This document shows, in pieces, positions 1-12,673 of a stretch of DNA of 64,000 bases. The stretch comes from Strix aluco (lineage: Eukaryota; Chordata; Aves; Strigiformes; Strigidae), in the NCBI RefSeq assembly GCF_031877795.1, contig NC_133931.1:23434264-23498263 (forward strand). Direction: 5' to 3'. A program made the position numbers and the translations under genes. The first letter of the stretch is position 1. Every line of letters starts with the position of its first letter. The notes under the pieces were generated by a model. That model ran no database searches. It was not told the DNA's origin and was given only the letters and a program-made list of their open reading frames with translations.

Positions 1-1671
1 CAACTTTTTGGCACATGAAGGAAGAATGCTGAAAGTAATGGATCAAATCAAAAAGAGTAAGGAGAAAGATTCAGAGAGAGAGATTAGCAACTTCCTTAGA
101 AACTGCAGATGTTTCTGAGGAAAACTGGGCAGATGCAGACATGCTCCTGGCAAAAAGAACAGGTTTGGGGAAAATCTTTTCATCTTCATTCTTCTAGTTA
201 TAGATATCTAAGTGTCATTTTACCGGAGCTATCAAAATGAGCAAAACATTCCCAGTTTTGTAACAAAAACCAAGCAGAACTAGATTTTTTTCTCTTGACT
301 AAAATTGGTAAGATTTTTATTGTGAATTTTATTTGTAACATCATTTAAGACGTTTTTGTATTCTGGGACTCAGAAGGCTGTGTTTCTGAAACGATAATGC
401 ATAGCAGGAGTAGTGTCTGGTTCTGACTTAACTACCCGCAGAGTAAGTTTAGAATGTCAGGTTCTAAATTAAGTATCAGAATATGTGATTTCCCTGTCTA
501 TTTTTTACATGTGGGTATTGGATCAGGAGCTCGTTCAGCTGCTTGACTTTAACCAAAGCCAAGTTCAAATAGGGCCATTCAGTTCTTTATTCTCTTCTCT
601 CTGGGTTTTTTTTGTTGGTACTTTGTCACTTGAATCTCAATCTCTCCAGTCTCTCAGTCTTTCAGTGCACAAAAGAGATTGTTACAGGTACTTAAATTTG
701 AATCTGCCAGCAATAGGTTGGGATTTATCCCACGACATAAGTTGCATAAGCATAAATGAGATGCAGTCAGAAGAGGGTACGTGGAGCAGGCAGTTTGCAA
801 CTTGAACTGCACTGTGCATTAAGGCCTTTACAAGTCCTGTCTGATTATTCAGGGAGCTATGTCAGGTTGGGCATCTCCCTTCTATTTACCTATAAAAGGA
901 AATGAACTTTTTATGGATGGAGACTCTTAATGGAATGGAAATGTATTCTTTATTCCCTCTCCAGAGCCAGATTCCAGACGGTCTGGTTATAGTATTGTCA
1001 CGTAATCAGCACTTCCTTTCACTCTCATCTTGGTTAATGTCTGACTTAAAAGGTCTTTGAAATTGCAGGGTCAGTTCCATTTAATTTTCTTAGTTTTCCT
1101 AAAATATTTAATCTTTAAGAGGAGTAAATTAATGTTTAAATTCTTAAGGTTGGGTTTTTTAACATGATTCAGTACGTACAGATAGGTCCAACACTGAGGA
1201 GCAGACTTATAGAGCAGTAGCATTGAAATAGTCTTCCAGAAGCTGGAATAACAGTACCACTGCTGGTTTCTTATGGTCTTGTGGATGCCAGGATCTGCAT
1301 GGAAGGGAACAGTTCTGGCTTCTCTGAATGTTAAAGCTACCTTGGGATAAATCTCCATAAATGTCATTTGAAATCTCAGACACATACTAGGTTTTCTTTA
1401 TACTGAAAATCTCATGGCATAAGGCTGTTGTGTCTGACTTGCAGTTTTGTTAAAAACACTGTCAGAACAATATCTCCCTCATGTTATTCTAGTGCTCCTG
1501 TTTCAGGCTAATGGGCTTGTGAGGTGTGACAACTTAAACAGAAATTGACTCACATTTCCTGAAGGGCAGAAAACATTTATTTTTTAGAATTAATGCTTAC
1601 TTTATCTGTAGCTTTTTTTCTTTTTGATTCTTCTTGTCCCTTAAGAGTTCGCTGGAAATATGCATTCCACA
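1..1671. other. AT-rich non-coding sequence, no gene seen
   Basis: No coding exon is recognisable. The longest reading frames are about 105 codons (485-805 plus, 1071-1385 minus). They have no family resemblance and the composition expected of chance frames in AT-rich DNA. No repeat ends, tRNA or hairpin stood out. It reads as intron or intergenic DNA. Confidence 0.6.
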
Positions 1672-1672
1672 G

Positions 1673-1682
1673 TGAGTCAGCA
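1673..1682 (+). promoter_or_regulatory. Perfect AP-1/NF-E2 (MARE-half) motif TGAGTCAGCA
   Basis: The ten bases TGAGTCAGCA match the extended AP-1 / small-MAF / NF-E2 consensus (TGA[G/C]TCAGCA). The motif sits at the 5' edge of the MIR-type SINE that follows. It may be chance or part of the SINE head. Nothing in the sequence alone shows that it is used. Confidence 0.25.
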
Positions 1683-1683
1683 T

Positions 1684-1870
1684 GGCCTGCTGGACTGAGC
1701 AGAAGGCAGATTTGGGAGTTATAAATCCAAGCACTTACTTGCTGTGTGGCCTTAAAAACTTACTTAACCTCTGCTTCCCCACCAGTAAAATCAATGTAAC
1801 TTCAATTTTTGAGTGATGTCGTCATTAATATGCATAAAAAGACTTTGAAAATAAATACTGGTACTGATAG
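1684..1870 (+). repeat. MIR-type (CORE) SINE, near full length, ancient
   Basis: The segment follows the MIR layout in order. It opens with a degenerate tRNA-derived head (TGGCCTGCTGG, resembling an A box). The best-preserved part of the core is CACTTACTTGCTGTGTGGCC followed by ACTTACTTAACCTCTGCTTC. Next comes CCAGTAAAATCAATGTAAC, matching the usual 'cagtttccycatctgtaaaatggg' stretch. It ends with an AT-rich tail containing GACTTTGAAAATAAATAC, similar to the 'gctttgagatcc' end of these SINEs. It is non-autonomous and long inactive. Such copies predate the bird-mammal split, so the flanking DNA should be old. The boundaries are approximate. Confidence 0.75.
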
Positions 1871-2084
1871 CCTGTGGGTTTTTTTGCTCAAAGTAACTGT
1901 ATTAATTTTACCCAATATGTTCTAAGCATAATCTAATGACAAAGGGATATATATTCCTTGATATGTCAATTATTAATCTCAGTTGTTTCCTATTTTTTCC
2001 ATAGCACTCTTGGGCATGCATGAATTACAGACAAAAGCTCTGATCTTATGTCACTCTCCGGCTGAGACTCCTGCACAAGTGTGT

Positions 2085-2106
2085 GAAGTCCCATTGATTT
2101 CAGTGG
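2085..2106. repeat. Possible ancient amniote repeat fragment
   Basis: The motif AGTCCCATTGATTTCAGTGG matches a phrase ('cccattgacttcagtgg') that recurs in old interspersed repeats of birds, turtles and crocodilians. Only this core is clear. The family name is not secure and the full extent could be larger on either side. Confidence 0.3.
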
Positions 2107-5100
2107 CTGTGGGCAAGAGCAGCTGGTGTCCAGAGATGATTTAGATCCAGAATCATGGCCAAACATGGAAGACCATCCTGTTTTCAGCTAGGCATAATGG
2201 AAATTGAAGAAGACTAAAGTACAGAAGCTAATCCAGGTGTCTGCCATTTCCTTAAGTTTTTAAGAAACCCATTCCCAGGGTCAATGCCTCTGGCTGAGGT
2301 TCAGTGTAGGCAGAGTAGGAAGGATTGTGACCAAGCCACTTCCCTTTCTTCTTTCTGGTGGATGTAAGGGCTCTCACATTTCCCTGTTGAGCAGGGGATC
2401 AGTTTTCATTCTGGAAACAAGTTTGGCAGCAAGAGGATGTATGAGCTATGGAATCAGAGCTTTGGAAGGTCTTCAGTGACAATTCTCCATTCTTGGCACA
2501 TCATTTAATGACAGCACTTGATGGCCAGGTCCTAAATCCAGCACCCAGTCTCAGAAGTCAGGCCAGACATTGCATGTTTGTGTGCAGGAAGCTAGGGGAG
2601 TGCTCTCCAGCCGTGTCTTGGACTAGCTGTGGAACTACTTTGCTCAGACTGCTCCAATCCCACAATTATTCGAACTTCCACAGGGTGAAGATGAGTTTTT
2701 AAAAAGAGGCTTCTTTCTTTGTCCTAGCGTTTCCAAGTCTTACCCGTTCTGCTCACTGGATTGCCAGTCCACGCACTCACCCAGGATCATATATTAAAGA
2801 CCTTATACAGCTCTCGTACAGCCCTTGCCAGCACCTGGTCCTGTGCAGCAGAGGTTAGTCCCACAACCCTTGGCCTTGGAGGAGGCAAGTTGTTCTGAGA
2901 GCAGACAGGGGCTGGTGGCCCAACATGTCTCCTGGTATCCAGAAGGAAGAGGCTCAGGAAGCTTCAAGAATAAAGTAAAAGCAATCAAGAATGAGCTGAG
3001 AGACAGGAGAGAGGAAGAGTAAGGGGAACTCAAGGTTCTGGTGACAGGTAGTACTTTACGAGGCTTTATTTTGGTTAAAAACTCCTCATTGCTTGCATCA
3101 CCACTATGCACAATGATAGACTGTGGGAACAAAATGCTGGTGTTCTAGCTGCTGCATTGTGAAAAGCTGCCAAGAGATGTTGCCTTGATTTTGGTGGGGC
3201 TCTTGGTACAACATGGCTAACATTAGAGACGCACACCTAGTATGGAAACAGCCAGGCTAAAGAGTGTTCTGAGGACTATAACAGTGTAAGTTAGGCAGTC
3301 TCAGAGCTCCTGTGTAAGCTTCGTTGTTTCTGTTTTCATTGCTTCTATTTTCTTTTGTGTTGTGCTTTATAAAATATCCTTTACCACAGATTTTATTGCA
3401 CTGGGCTGGGGCAAGGTCAAGTGTGAACAATCTGAACATCTCTCATTGGGTGTTAATGTCTTAGCCTACATTGGCCACATTGACCACTAAGAGATTGACA
3501 CTTGTATTGATTGTTAAATTTAAAAATAATAATAATTATGATTCTAGAAAAATCTTTCTTCCTCTGCAATCAAAGGTCCATCTTCCTTTAGAGCAGTTGT
3601 ATCCTTTGCATTCACTTACTTGGCTGCTTGCTCATCTTTCATGAGGATAAACATAGAGTTTGGGGGAATTTCCCAGGTGGAAACTCCCTGTTCTTCATGA
3701 GAACAGTATGTGCAGCGTTAACTGTGTGCAACAGCCACTTCACCTTACTTTCAATCCAGTATAATTTTTATTAGCTTCATTGTCTTTCTTGGGGGGAAAA
3801 AATAGTGAGAAAACGATTTACTAACCCCTTATTAGTTGTCCAGATTCCAATCTCACTTTCCTCACTGTAAATGCAGAGTAACTCCACTGAAGCAATGCTA
3901 TTACTCCAGCTTTTGACTATGGAATTGCCCATCTTCATTGTCTTGAAGCATATTGTACATAGAGATATCCGGTTGAGATAATAAAAAAACCTGTCTCTTT
4001 CCAGCTGTGTGAATTGCAGGCAACTCTCCAACTGTTCACAGTCCAGAAAAGTATTTTTGGATATGGGCAGCTCATCAGTTCATCAGAGATACTGCTGTGC
4101 CTTAGCAGGGCAGCTAACTTAAGACAAGTAAGTTACCCAGTGGATTTTGTCTTAGCAGTTCTGTGAATGTAAATATCTGGTTATAATTTATGGTAGAAAG
4201 TCAAAAGGGTTGGAATACTAATTGACAGTTACTCTAGGAATGGGGGAAGAGGTGGGTAAGCTGAATTACATTGCTTAAATGCTGTCACTGGTGGACTATA
4301 AGCATCTTCAAAACCCCATGAAAAGTGTAGATTCTTCTTCGGAAGACAAGATTAACTGTTTTCTATTGCCAAATACTCTTCAAGGAGTTGTTACAATTTG
4401 CCAACAAATTTCTTTGCCATTACAAATCACCAGCTCAGGCAGATTTTAGTCAAGTGTGTCCCCTTGTCACCCTGCTGCACTGTCCATGTTGAAGACACAC
4501 CCCTTTTATTCTGCTAAAGCTGGGTTGTTGTTTTGTTGGGTTTTTTAATGAATCGTCTCTAAGATGAGATGCTTGCCTGCTTTTGCAAGTCTAGATGACA
4601 GAGTTGATCCTTTGGTTGAACTGTACTGATGAGCAGACTGAGGCTTTCCGAAGATCCTTCAGTTTAGGTCCATTCAGCTCTCTGTGACACCAAAATAAGC
4701 TTAATTTTGGAAGAGATGGTTTTACAGCCAAATGATCCTAATCCTTTCCTAAGGTATTTTAAGAAAAATATCTATAACAAGGGCAAAGTGCAAGACTCTA
4801 GGATGTTCTCTCAGTCCTTGCAGGTACAGGTACTAATGTGCTGGAATTCAGCAACAGTGCTTGTATTGGTAAAAAATGCTTGTAAAACTAAGAGGTGCAA
4901 GGTAATTCTCAATGCATGGAACTTGGCTACTCAGTGTTGTGGTGAATCTAGCTAAATTACGTATTTATTAAAATGCTTAGGCTCTGCTAGCAACATCTTT
5001 AGCTTTAAACTCTGAATGCGTTTTCTTTGTATTGGGAAAAAGAAAAAAAAAGGTAACTTGGAGTTTTAATAATGAGGTGGTTTGAAGACTAAGTTCTGAA

Positions 5101-6569
5101 ACAAGTCCTGAAAGCAGGAAAATTATTCTGAATAGCATATTAGAAAGTGGATGAAAGTACAGCCAGCTCTCCATCAGGAAGGGGAAGTTGGTTAGCCATC
5201 TTAGCTGAGTAGAAACCAGAAAGCCTAAATGAACTAGACTAGATGTCTTTCCATGTAAAGAGTGACTTAGACCAAGTAAAAAGCCATGAGATTCAGGCAA
5301 GGAAAAATAATGTCTTGCTGGGAATAATGAAGTCCAATTCTTCCTAAATTAAAAGTAGAATTCAGTTCTGTAGTTCCCTCACTCCATTTTAATGGCACCC
5401 TGCTCCATGACTTTTCAGTGGCTTTGTCATTACTTTCCATGTTTATCGATCATTTATATTAGACTGAAGGCCTTTTTGTGAGAAAGCAGTATTGTCCTGC
5501 CATCATCACTTCATGGATATTAAAAAGGGAAATAATAAATTCTGTGCTGTTTTCTTAATTTACACACCAGGTATCTTTTTACCCTATGCTAACAATGAAG
5601 GACAGAGTCCAGCACAGATTTTATATGTCACAGGCAGTATAGTTCCAAAAAGGCTGATGTACATGAGCTTATTATCGCAAAAGACTTCCAGAGACCTTGC
5701 AGGTACCTGATTCTTGAGAGGAACTGGCTCCTGTTCCAGCTAATTGCAATGCAGTCTTTATGGACGTACCACAAATTCCTCTGTCAGTGGATGCAGGCAG
5801 TGTGCTTCTAGAACTGTGCAGCATAAATGTTATGGGTCAAAGCCATTCTCTTTGAGCTTTGGATTGTGAAATACAGTAAAAATTCCTGTAGCCCCACTGA
5901 AATCCACCTCCTGAACTCCTGAACAGCAGAACTGGGTTCTGCTGGTGGCAGGTAGCGCGCTGTTAGCCCCAGCAGCCCGATCTGCCACTTGGTTCCTAAG
6001 CTGCTCGGATAGCTGGACTCATCTGAAAACTTTAAGTTGGTCTGAGTGCAAGGATAGTCAATGACTAGCACCGTATAATTGACCTGATATTGTAATTTGT
6101 CAGAAAGACAAATGTTGCTTTGAGGGGCAATAGACCCAGCCCGCTAGCTCTGAGTAGTGTCAGAAACTACACCAAGGCACCCTAGTTCTTCGTGCCACTT
6201 GTTTGAAGTGGCACCCCACTTTTTTTGGACCATTATAGTTACTTTAGGAACAAAGATGTAACAGGTATGCACAGAGCTTTATAACACTGTGAGACAGACT
6301 GGGATGTGCGAAAACGAGATTTTTTTGTGTAGACAGTATTTATGTGCATAACTGTATTATGTTATAGAAAAGTACAGGGCAAGTACAGAAAGAATGTAAA
6401 CATGGATGTAAATGGAATGTGCTAAACCAGTGCAAGCCTGGCTGGTGGATGCTGAGAAAGAATGCAAAAAAAAGCAATGAAAAAAGACAAACTATAGCAT
6501 GGAAAATCAGGGGCCAGTTCTATCAAACTAAAATTAGACAAATATGAAGTAAATAGATTCACTGTTGGT

Positions 6570-6593
6570 GGAGTTACTCTGGCTTTAAATACC
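6570..6593. repeat. Possible ancient amniote repeat fragment
   Basis: The stretch containing GGAGTTACTCTGGCTTTAAA resembles the recurrent phrase 'ggagttactcctgatttacacc' of old reptile and bird repeats. It is short and diverged, and chance similarity cannot be excluded. Confidence 0.25.
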
Positions 6594-8797
6594 TGTTTCC
6601 CTAAAAGCTGTATCTGGCCTTAAGCACTGACTTCACGCTTCTCAATGGTCTTCTAGTTCTTGTCCTGAAACAACCTCTTTCTATCAGTATAACATGATTA
6701 ATCATTTTACAAAGAGTATCCATGTTCTTTATCATATGCAGCCTAGTTCCTCAACTGAAAGCAGGAGCAGTTTGTGTTGGGCATGGCACAAACATCCTGT
6801 TCCTCCACTGCATGCAAACCCTATTCAGATGTTCCTCAAGTATTAATCACCACGGTACCCTAGAGCTGAGACTGCTGATGGCAAGGTTTGGTAATAATAA
6901 TGGGTGTTTTATATCTTCAAGAAGTGCATCAGGAAGTAAATTGTTACTGGAGAGATACCAACTGACATTACAGGAGTTTTAGCCATAGTCTGAAGGAGTC
7001 AGCAAGACATTTTCTGTAGACAGCAGTGTTCCTGACCAGAGTTGTCTCTTTTCATGCTAAACAGAATGAAAAACACAGACCATTTGAGCTGACCTTCACA
7101 TTCCTCATTCTCTGACAAGCATGCACGTACAACATTATGCTGTATGGACAATTGTCATCTTCCACCCCAAAAGTTACTTCGATCTGTTTCCTGTCTATGG
7201 CAGTAATTTGCAATCAACTTTGGGATTTCTTCTAAAGCATGTCACTTGTTTTCAATTTATAGTTTTTAAATATCACAAAAATATTTGCATTAGTATTAAA
7301 TAATAACCATCACTCATGCTATCCAGCCATCAGGTACACGGCTTGCTATGAGGGTGATCCACACGGGTGAGGAACACAGTAAACCATGGCTCTCTGGGTC
7401 TCTGTCCCAATGTATGTTTTAAACTCAATGGCAAAAGCAAGAAGGTGTTTTCCACTCTAAGATACACCTATCTGAACTTACAGCAAAGCCAAATTTTACA
7501 AAGCTTTCATTCTATAGGGGCTTTTATGACTAGCCACATCCCCATCATCTTCGAGTGCATTCCAGTAATGCCTTATGCACTGTGCCTGACATCTGTCCAG
7601 TGGGGTTTGATCTCTCACTCTTGCCATGTGTCCATGCTTTCCAATTAAGCTTTTCAACAAAAAAGCATCAGTCTCTCTAGACTCTGCTTCCTGCTATTTG
7701 TGCTCAAACTTTCCTTCCTCAGATAACGCCCATTTTCATCCAGATACCCAAAGCAACTTAGCAGGCAACGGAGTAGCTTCAGCAGTTGCAGTTGCTGTGT
7801 GAGAAGATACAGAATTTTTTTCTCAAAATAGCTCTTCTGTGAACTTGTGTGGTATTTCCTTTTCCTGTCTCCTAAGACCTTGAATAGTTCCCTAATTTTG
7901 ATTGTTGGAAAGCTGTCACTAAACTCTTCTCATTGCCTAAGCAGAAACAAACCAGAAATTTCAGTATGCATGACCATCTCAAAAACAGTGCCTGCTATGA
8001 GCCTATAATTCTAGGATAGCTCTTCTCATGATGAGACTCAGTCCTGATGGGCAATGATGGCAGTCGAGCTGCATTGACTCCACTGTGTTTGACCCATTCA
8101 GCAAGGGAGCTTCTTTGTGTGTGTCTATTGTGACATGTAGGGCTTTCCACCATCCAGACCTGCCCCAAATGCCTACAGCTAGTCCTCTAGCACCAAAGCC
8201 TCTTCTTCAGAAGTGGATGTTTTATCCTTGGAAGACAGCAACTAACTGTCACCAAAAGCCCTGTCTGCCTTTTTGGCACAGTAAAGATCCCCTGAGCTTT
8301 CTCAATAAGTTTTCTTCAGTTTCTTTGCAAAAAGCTTTCCCTCTTCAAGTGCAATTTTTTCCATCCCCCCTGCTGTCCCATTCAGTGTTAGGCGTGAATC
8401 ATGGTTGTGAAGTAAATTCATCATCTGTTCAGATTGAGTTCAAAGTTTCTCAGCACTCTAAATGAAACTGATGTTTTGCTGTTGCAAGGATGGCCTGGCC
8501 TAATGTGAGAACGGAAGGAATACAGGGAAATTTTGGGGTGGTCCTGAAATCAGACGTGCTGCTTCTGCCATTGCCAATGCAATGAGAAGAGGGGAGGGTG
8601 GTGACTGCTGCAGCTGGGTGGGCTAGGTAGCAGGTAGCACAGAGAGGAACAACAGTCATGGAACTACACAGGCAAATGGAGAGAAACCTGAATAACCACA
8701 TAATCCAATACCGCAGGCAGGAGTCTTGTGGAAAATTAGTACATTAAGAGTATTGGTCACTATAATTGCAGTTAGTGAGATTCATTAGGAACTATCA

Positions 8798-8833
8798 CTC
8801 ATAGTTATTCCTGCAGTATCTTTGAACTATGAG
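8798..8833. repeat. Small inverted repeat (9-bp arms)
   Basis: CTCATAGTT at 8798-8806 is the exact reverse complement of AACTATGAG at 8825-8833, with an 18-base spacer. It is AT-rich and short, so it may have no function. It is recorded because no other feature explains it. Confidence 0.4.
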
Positions 8834-8852
8834 ATTTCAAAACATCTACCAG

Positions 8853-8900
8853 GAAAAAAACCCAAAACAAACCCCAAAAAAAACCCACTAAGAAACCCCC
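8853..8900. repeat. A/C low-complexity tract
   Basis: Runs of A and C alternate (blocks of three to eight A separated by three to five C). This is a simple low-complexity sequence, T/G-rich on the other strand. No gene lies in it. Confidence 0.7.
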
Positions 8901-9095
8901 AACATTTAAAAGGTTTTGAGCCCCATATCAACACTTCCCACTTGATATAAATAAGAACTCAGATAATTTGCTGGAAAATGTTACAAATATATTTCTCTCC
9001 AAAATTATTGTGTTGTTTTTTACAAAGGGGTGCAGCTCTCAAAGCCTCTTACAAACACCCAAAAATCTTCACTGTGCCTCTGTAAGAAGATGAGA

Positions 9096-10101
9096 TATGG
9101 CCTGGATAAGTGGCAGTAAAGTGGAGGGAAAATTGGCTGGACTGCCTGACTAAAAGGTTGGGATCAGCAGTACAAAATCCATCTGGTGGCAGGTGACACC
9201 ACAGTGGTGGTGTCCCTCTGGGACTGATACTGAGGCCAACACTGTTTAATGCATTTTGGAACCTGTGGATGATACCAAATTGCAGGGATGTGGTTGATAT
9301 GCTTGAGGGCAGGGCTGCTATTTAGAGGGACCCTGGCAGTGGGAGGAATTGACTAACAGGATCCTCATGACAATCAGCAAAGGCAAATGCCAAGTCCTTC
9401 ACGTGTGTTGCAATAACCTTGTGCAACAGTATAGTCAACTGTCTAGAAAGCAGCTTTTCAGAAAGGGACCTGACTGTTCTGGTGGACCTCAAGCTGAGTG
9501 TGTGGCAGCAATATGCCACTGTGGCAAAGACCAGCCATGTGCTGGGCTATATTAGTAAGGGTATAGTCAACAGAGGTCGTTCTTCTCTTTTATTCCACAC
9601 TGGTGAAACCACAGCTGGAGTACTGTGTCCACTCTGGGGTTCCCCAGTTCAAGAAAGTAGTTGAGAAACTGGAGCAAGACCAGCAGAGGGTCACCAGTAT
9701 GGTTAGGAGTCAGGAGCACATGGTGTTTGAAGAGAGGCAGTCAGAGCTGGGTTTGCCCAGTCCCATGATGAGAAGGCCACAGGGAGATGTTTTTGCTCTT
9801 CACAACTCAGTAACAGGAGTCAGACTCTTCTGTGTGGTGCATGCTGATAGGATGAAAGGCAATGGGCACAAACTGCAGCAAGGGAAATTTGTTCAGGTGT
9901 TAGAAAGATCATTTTCACCATGAGGGTAGTTCAGCACTAGAACAGGCTGCCCAGAGAAGTTGTGTCATTTCCATCCCAGCAGATGTTCAGAACTCGACTG
10001 GACAAGGTCTTGAGACATCTGATCTTGGCTGGACTAACTTTGCATGGGAGGAGGTACAAGATGACTTCCCAAGGTCTCTTCCAACCTAAATAACCCCAAT
10101 T
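9096..10101 (+). mobile_element. CR1 LINE, 5'-truncated 3' half, decayed
   Basis: This is a sense copy of the C-terminal reverse-transcriptase region and 3' UTR of an avian CR1 retrotransposon. The phrase 'ggtgacaccacagtggtggtgtccctctggg' leads into 'ggccaacactgtttaat', as in CR1 ORF2. The codons for Asp-Asp-Thr-Lys-Leu at 9268-9282 are a remnant of the catalytic FADDTKL motif. The 3' part contains 'cacaactgcagcaagggaaattt', 'aacaggctgcccagagaagttgtg' and 'ccaaggtctcttccaacc', all typical CR1 3' UTR phrases. Frame breaks and substitutions throughout make it inactive. The terminal octamer repeats are poor, ending in AACCCCAATTCT. Several reading frames of about 65-106 codons inside it are broken parts of this element. 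Confidence 0.88.
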
Positions 10102-12598
10102 CTAAGGGGAAGGGCTGCTGAGGGGAAGTTCAGCCCCACTAAAAGCTGTTGCTTCTGATATGAAACCTACTGGTTGAGGGGGATGTGAAATGCTTTTCAT
10201 ACCATCAACGAAAACAGTTAAGATTTTAGAATTTTCAAATTCTTTTAGTAGGTCAACGCCAAGGCCTTTTTCAGTTTTGTCTGGTTTGGTTTTTGTTTCT
10301 CTCAAAGGCCATGAGAAAAGATTAGCTATTTGCCTGGTAATCAGATAGTAATTGAACCTGAACCTGGACCTCTTTCATCCAAGAAGAGTGCCCTGATCTT
10401 CGGGCCAGACCGTGTTAGCCTCCCTCCACTTTCCCTGGCACAGGATATACTATATCAGGAAAAGTAGCTCTGAAAAGGGTAAGTGAGGCATTTTGCAGGG
10501 AAAATAACTTAGTTGGAAATTTCTGACCAGGTCTATATGGTCCCTGCAGTGCAGGACCACACAGCAACTTTAGAACAAAAAGTAAAGAAAAAACTCACTC
10601 ACCTTGCAACCAGTGTATTTCTGAAATAGAAGGAAATTGTGAAGACTAAGAAGTTGGCCAGTATTTTGGAATTAACACCTCTGAGATGTGAAATATGTCC
10701 CAAGAAAGATTTTAATCATAAATGATAGAGCTTTGCTTTTGTGTCTCACCCAGTAATGATGTATTTGATCTGAGCAGGGACTTCCCACAGAAAAAAAGCA
10801 AGAATGAGACATCAGGCCTTCGGCTCACATGGTCATGAGGCATCTTGTGACTGTGGTGCTTTCGTGTGTGGCAAGAGGTGCAGTGGTAACTGCAGTTTTG
10901 GAGCAGACTGTGAGCAAGATTAAAATGCTTTCAGTGATAAAATCTCTGGTGTTACCTTTCTTGCATCATTCAAACAGTGCAGAGAGATGTAAATCTGTCA
11001 TAAATATCACATCAAATCTTTGTTGGCTGCTTCTTCACCGCCTTTTTTGCCAGAATTGGTTAGTTACAGCTGGGAGATGCTCTTATTTGCACGATAGTGT
11101 CCTGGACATCATCCTGTCAGCCAAGTCCGAAAAGGTGACATAGCAGAAAAACTGGCCCTTGTGGTTCTTATTGCCTTTCCTTCAGTTGAATCCTAACTGC
11201 ATTCAGCTGAAAATTTGTTATTAGATCTTTCCATTTTAATCTTCCATTGCAGTCATGAGCTCTTCAGGGCAGGCATTGCCCCTGCCTGGGTGACCAGTGC
11301 TTACCACAGCATGTTCCTTGGCCCCTGGGCACTACTGCAATAGAGTAATACATATCCCCAGCCATCCAGATGTCAGCACAGTTGTACTGTGGATAGTGGT
11401 GATAGCAAAATGAGAACCAAGAGGAAGTTATTTTTATGCTGCTGGCAATTACAGGGTATTTGGGGAGAGCATGTGGAACAGCAAAAGTCATGCTGCTATG
11501 CTGTGTGTTAGCTGTCAGTGTTATACTGTGTTGAATGTTACAAAGACTTTTTATCCAGTTCCCAAATTGTTTGGTGAATACAGGGAAGGTTATGCTGAAT
11601 GGATTTGATGGTCAAAAATTGACCATCCTGACTTGTAGCTCACTGGCACTTGGGTGAGGCCCAAGGAGGCTTAAAGCTGTCCTTTGTCTTCACAGGCACA
11701 TTTGGGAACTACCAAGGAATGTAAGAGCACTTGGCTTCCCACAGCCACTCTGGGAATCCCAGGAAATCTTTTGTTACAACATATTTGCTGTCTTGATTCT
11801 GATTCTGCTCAAACACAGATCCTGGATCCTTGCTTTGACCCCGTATCCCACTCCCCTCCCTGGGTCTTCGTTTCCTGCCCCAGCCGTTTGCACTGGCCCT
11901 GCACCCCAGCCCACACCCTCCTTTGGTGTGGAGGGGGAGGACGACCCTGCTAGACTGCTAACAAAGTTTTTTTCAGAAAAAGCTTCACCACATCCAAAGC
12001 CAGGATGTAACTCCAGAGAAAAACATTGTTTTCCTGAACGGGGCCACTATGTTCAAATCAGGGAAGAAAAGTTTTTAAATAGCTTTAGCAAAGCCTGTTT
12101 ACCAAGCCTGTGAACTCTCAGGCCATGAGAGAGAGCTTTTAAAATGCTCATGTACAGGAAAGCCTTTTGTCTTCAAGAGTTCAACACAGGCCCCTGTCCC
12201 AGCTGCACAGTCCTGCTTACCAGCAGGTTCCCATTCTTTGCCCCTCTGCTCTCCACTGCTTGCTGAAAGCGAAAGGTGCCGGCACCACGCAGTGACACAG
12301 CCGTCTGGTTTTGGAGTGGTTCTTATCTCGTGTTTATACTCTCAGTGTATAGTGTGCAGTGGCAAAAAAAGCCTGCCCCAAATCTGCCTGCTATGGCTGG
12401 CAACAGAAAATGTGCTGCCTGCTGCGTTCAGAGGGGTGACTAAGTCAAAAGGGTTTCATTTCTTTCCATCACCCTGATTTTTTAATTTCTTCTTTCCCTT
12501 TTAATAAATCTTTAGCTTTAGAAAGACATTGTGTGTGAGAGGTTATGCACAATTTGCCAGGGGCTGCTAGTTGTTAAACTGTTAGCCTTAATAAATGG

Positions 12599-12673
12599 TT
12601 TTATCTCATGGTGATAAGATCAGTATTTCTGATAAGTCTGTAGCAATGGACATAAGAAACCCCATAACCACAG
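12599..12673. promoter_or_regulatory. Cluster of three GATA motifs plus a RUNX motif
   Basis: TTATCT (12601-12606, AGATAA on the other strand), TGATAAG (12612-12618) and CTGATAAG (ending 12636) lie within about 36 bases. AACCACAG, a RUNX consensus, follows at 12666-12673. GATA and RUNX sites commonly co-occur in haematopoietic enhancers. The motifs are short, so function is inferred from spacing only. Confidence 0.3.

Larger units (their letters stand above)
1871..9095. other. Non-coding sequence with a few ancient-repeat fragments
   Basis: About 7 kb without a recognisable exon. Reading frames reach at most 126 codons (8085-8465 plus) and show no domain. Short stretches at about 2085-2106 and 6570-6593 resemble very old amniote interspersed repeats and are listed separately. 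A short run of AAT triplets lies near 3523-3537. The rest shows no structure I can name. Confidence 0.55.

Noticed and set aside
4621..4665. MIR-like phrase 'gatgagcagactgaggc'
   Set aside because: A short match without the rest of the element; chance is likely.
9349..9923. Overlapping plus-strand frames of 68-106 codons
   Set aside because: They lie wholly within a decayed CR1 and are broken pieces of its ORF2 and 3' UTR, not host genes.
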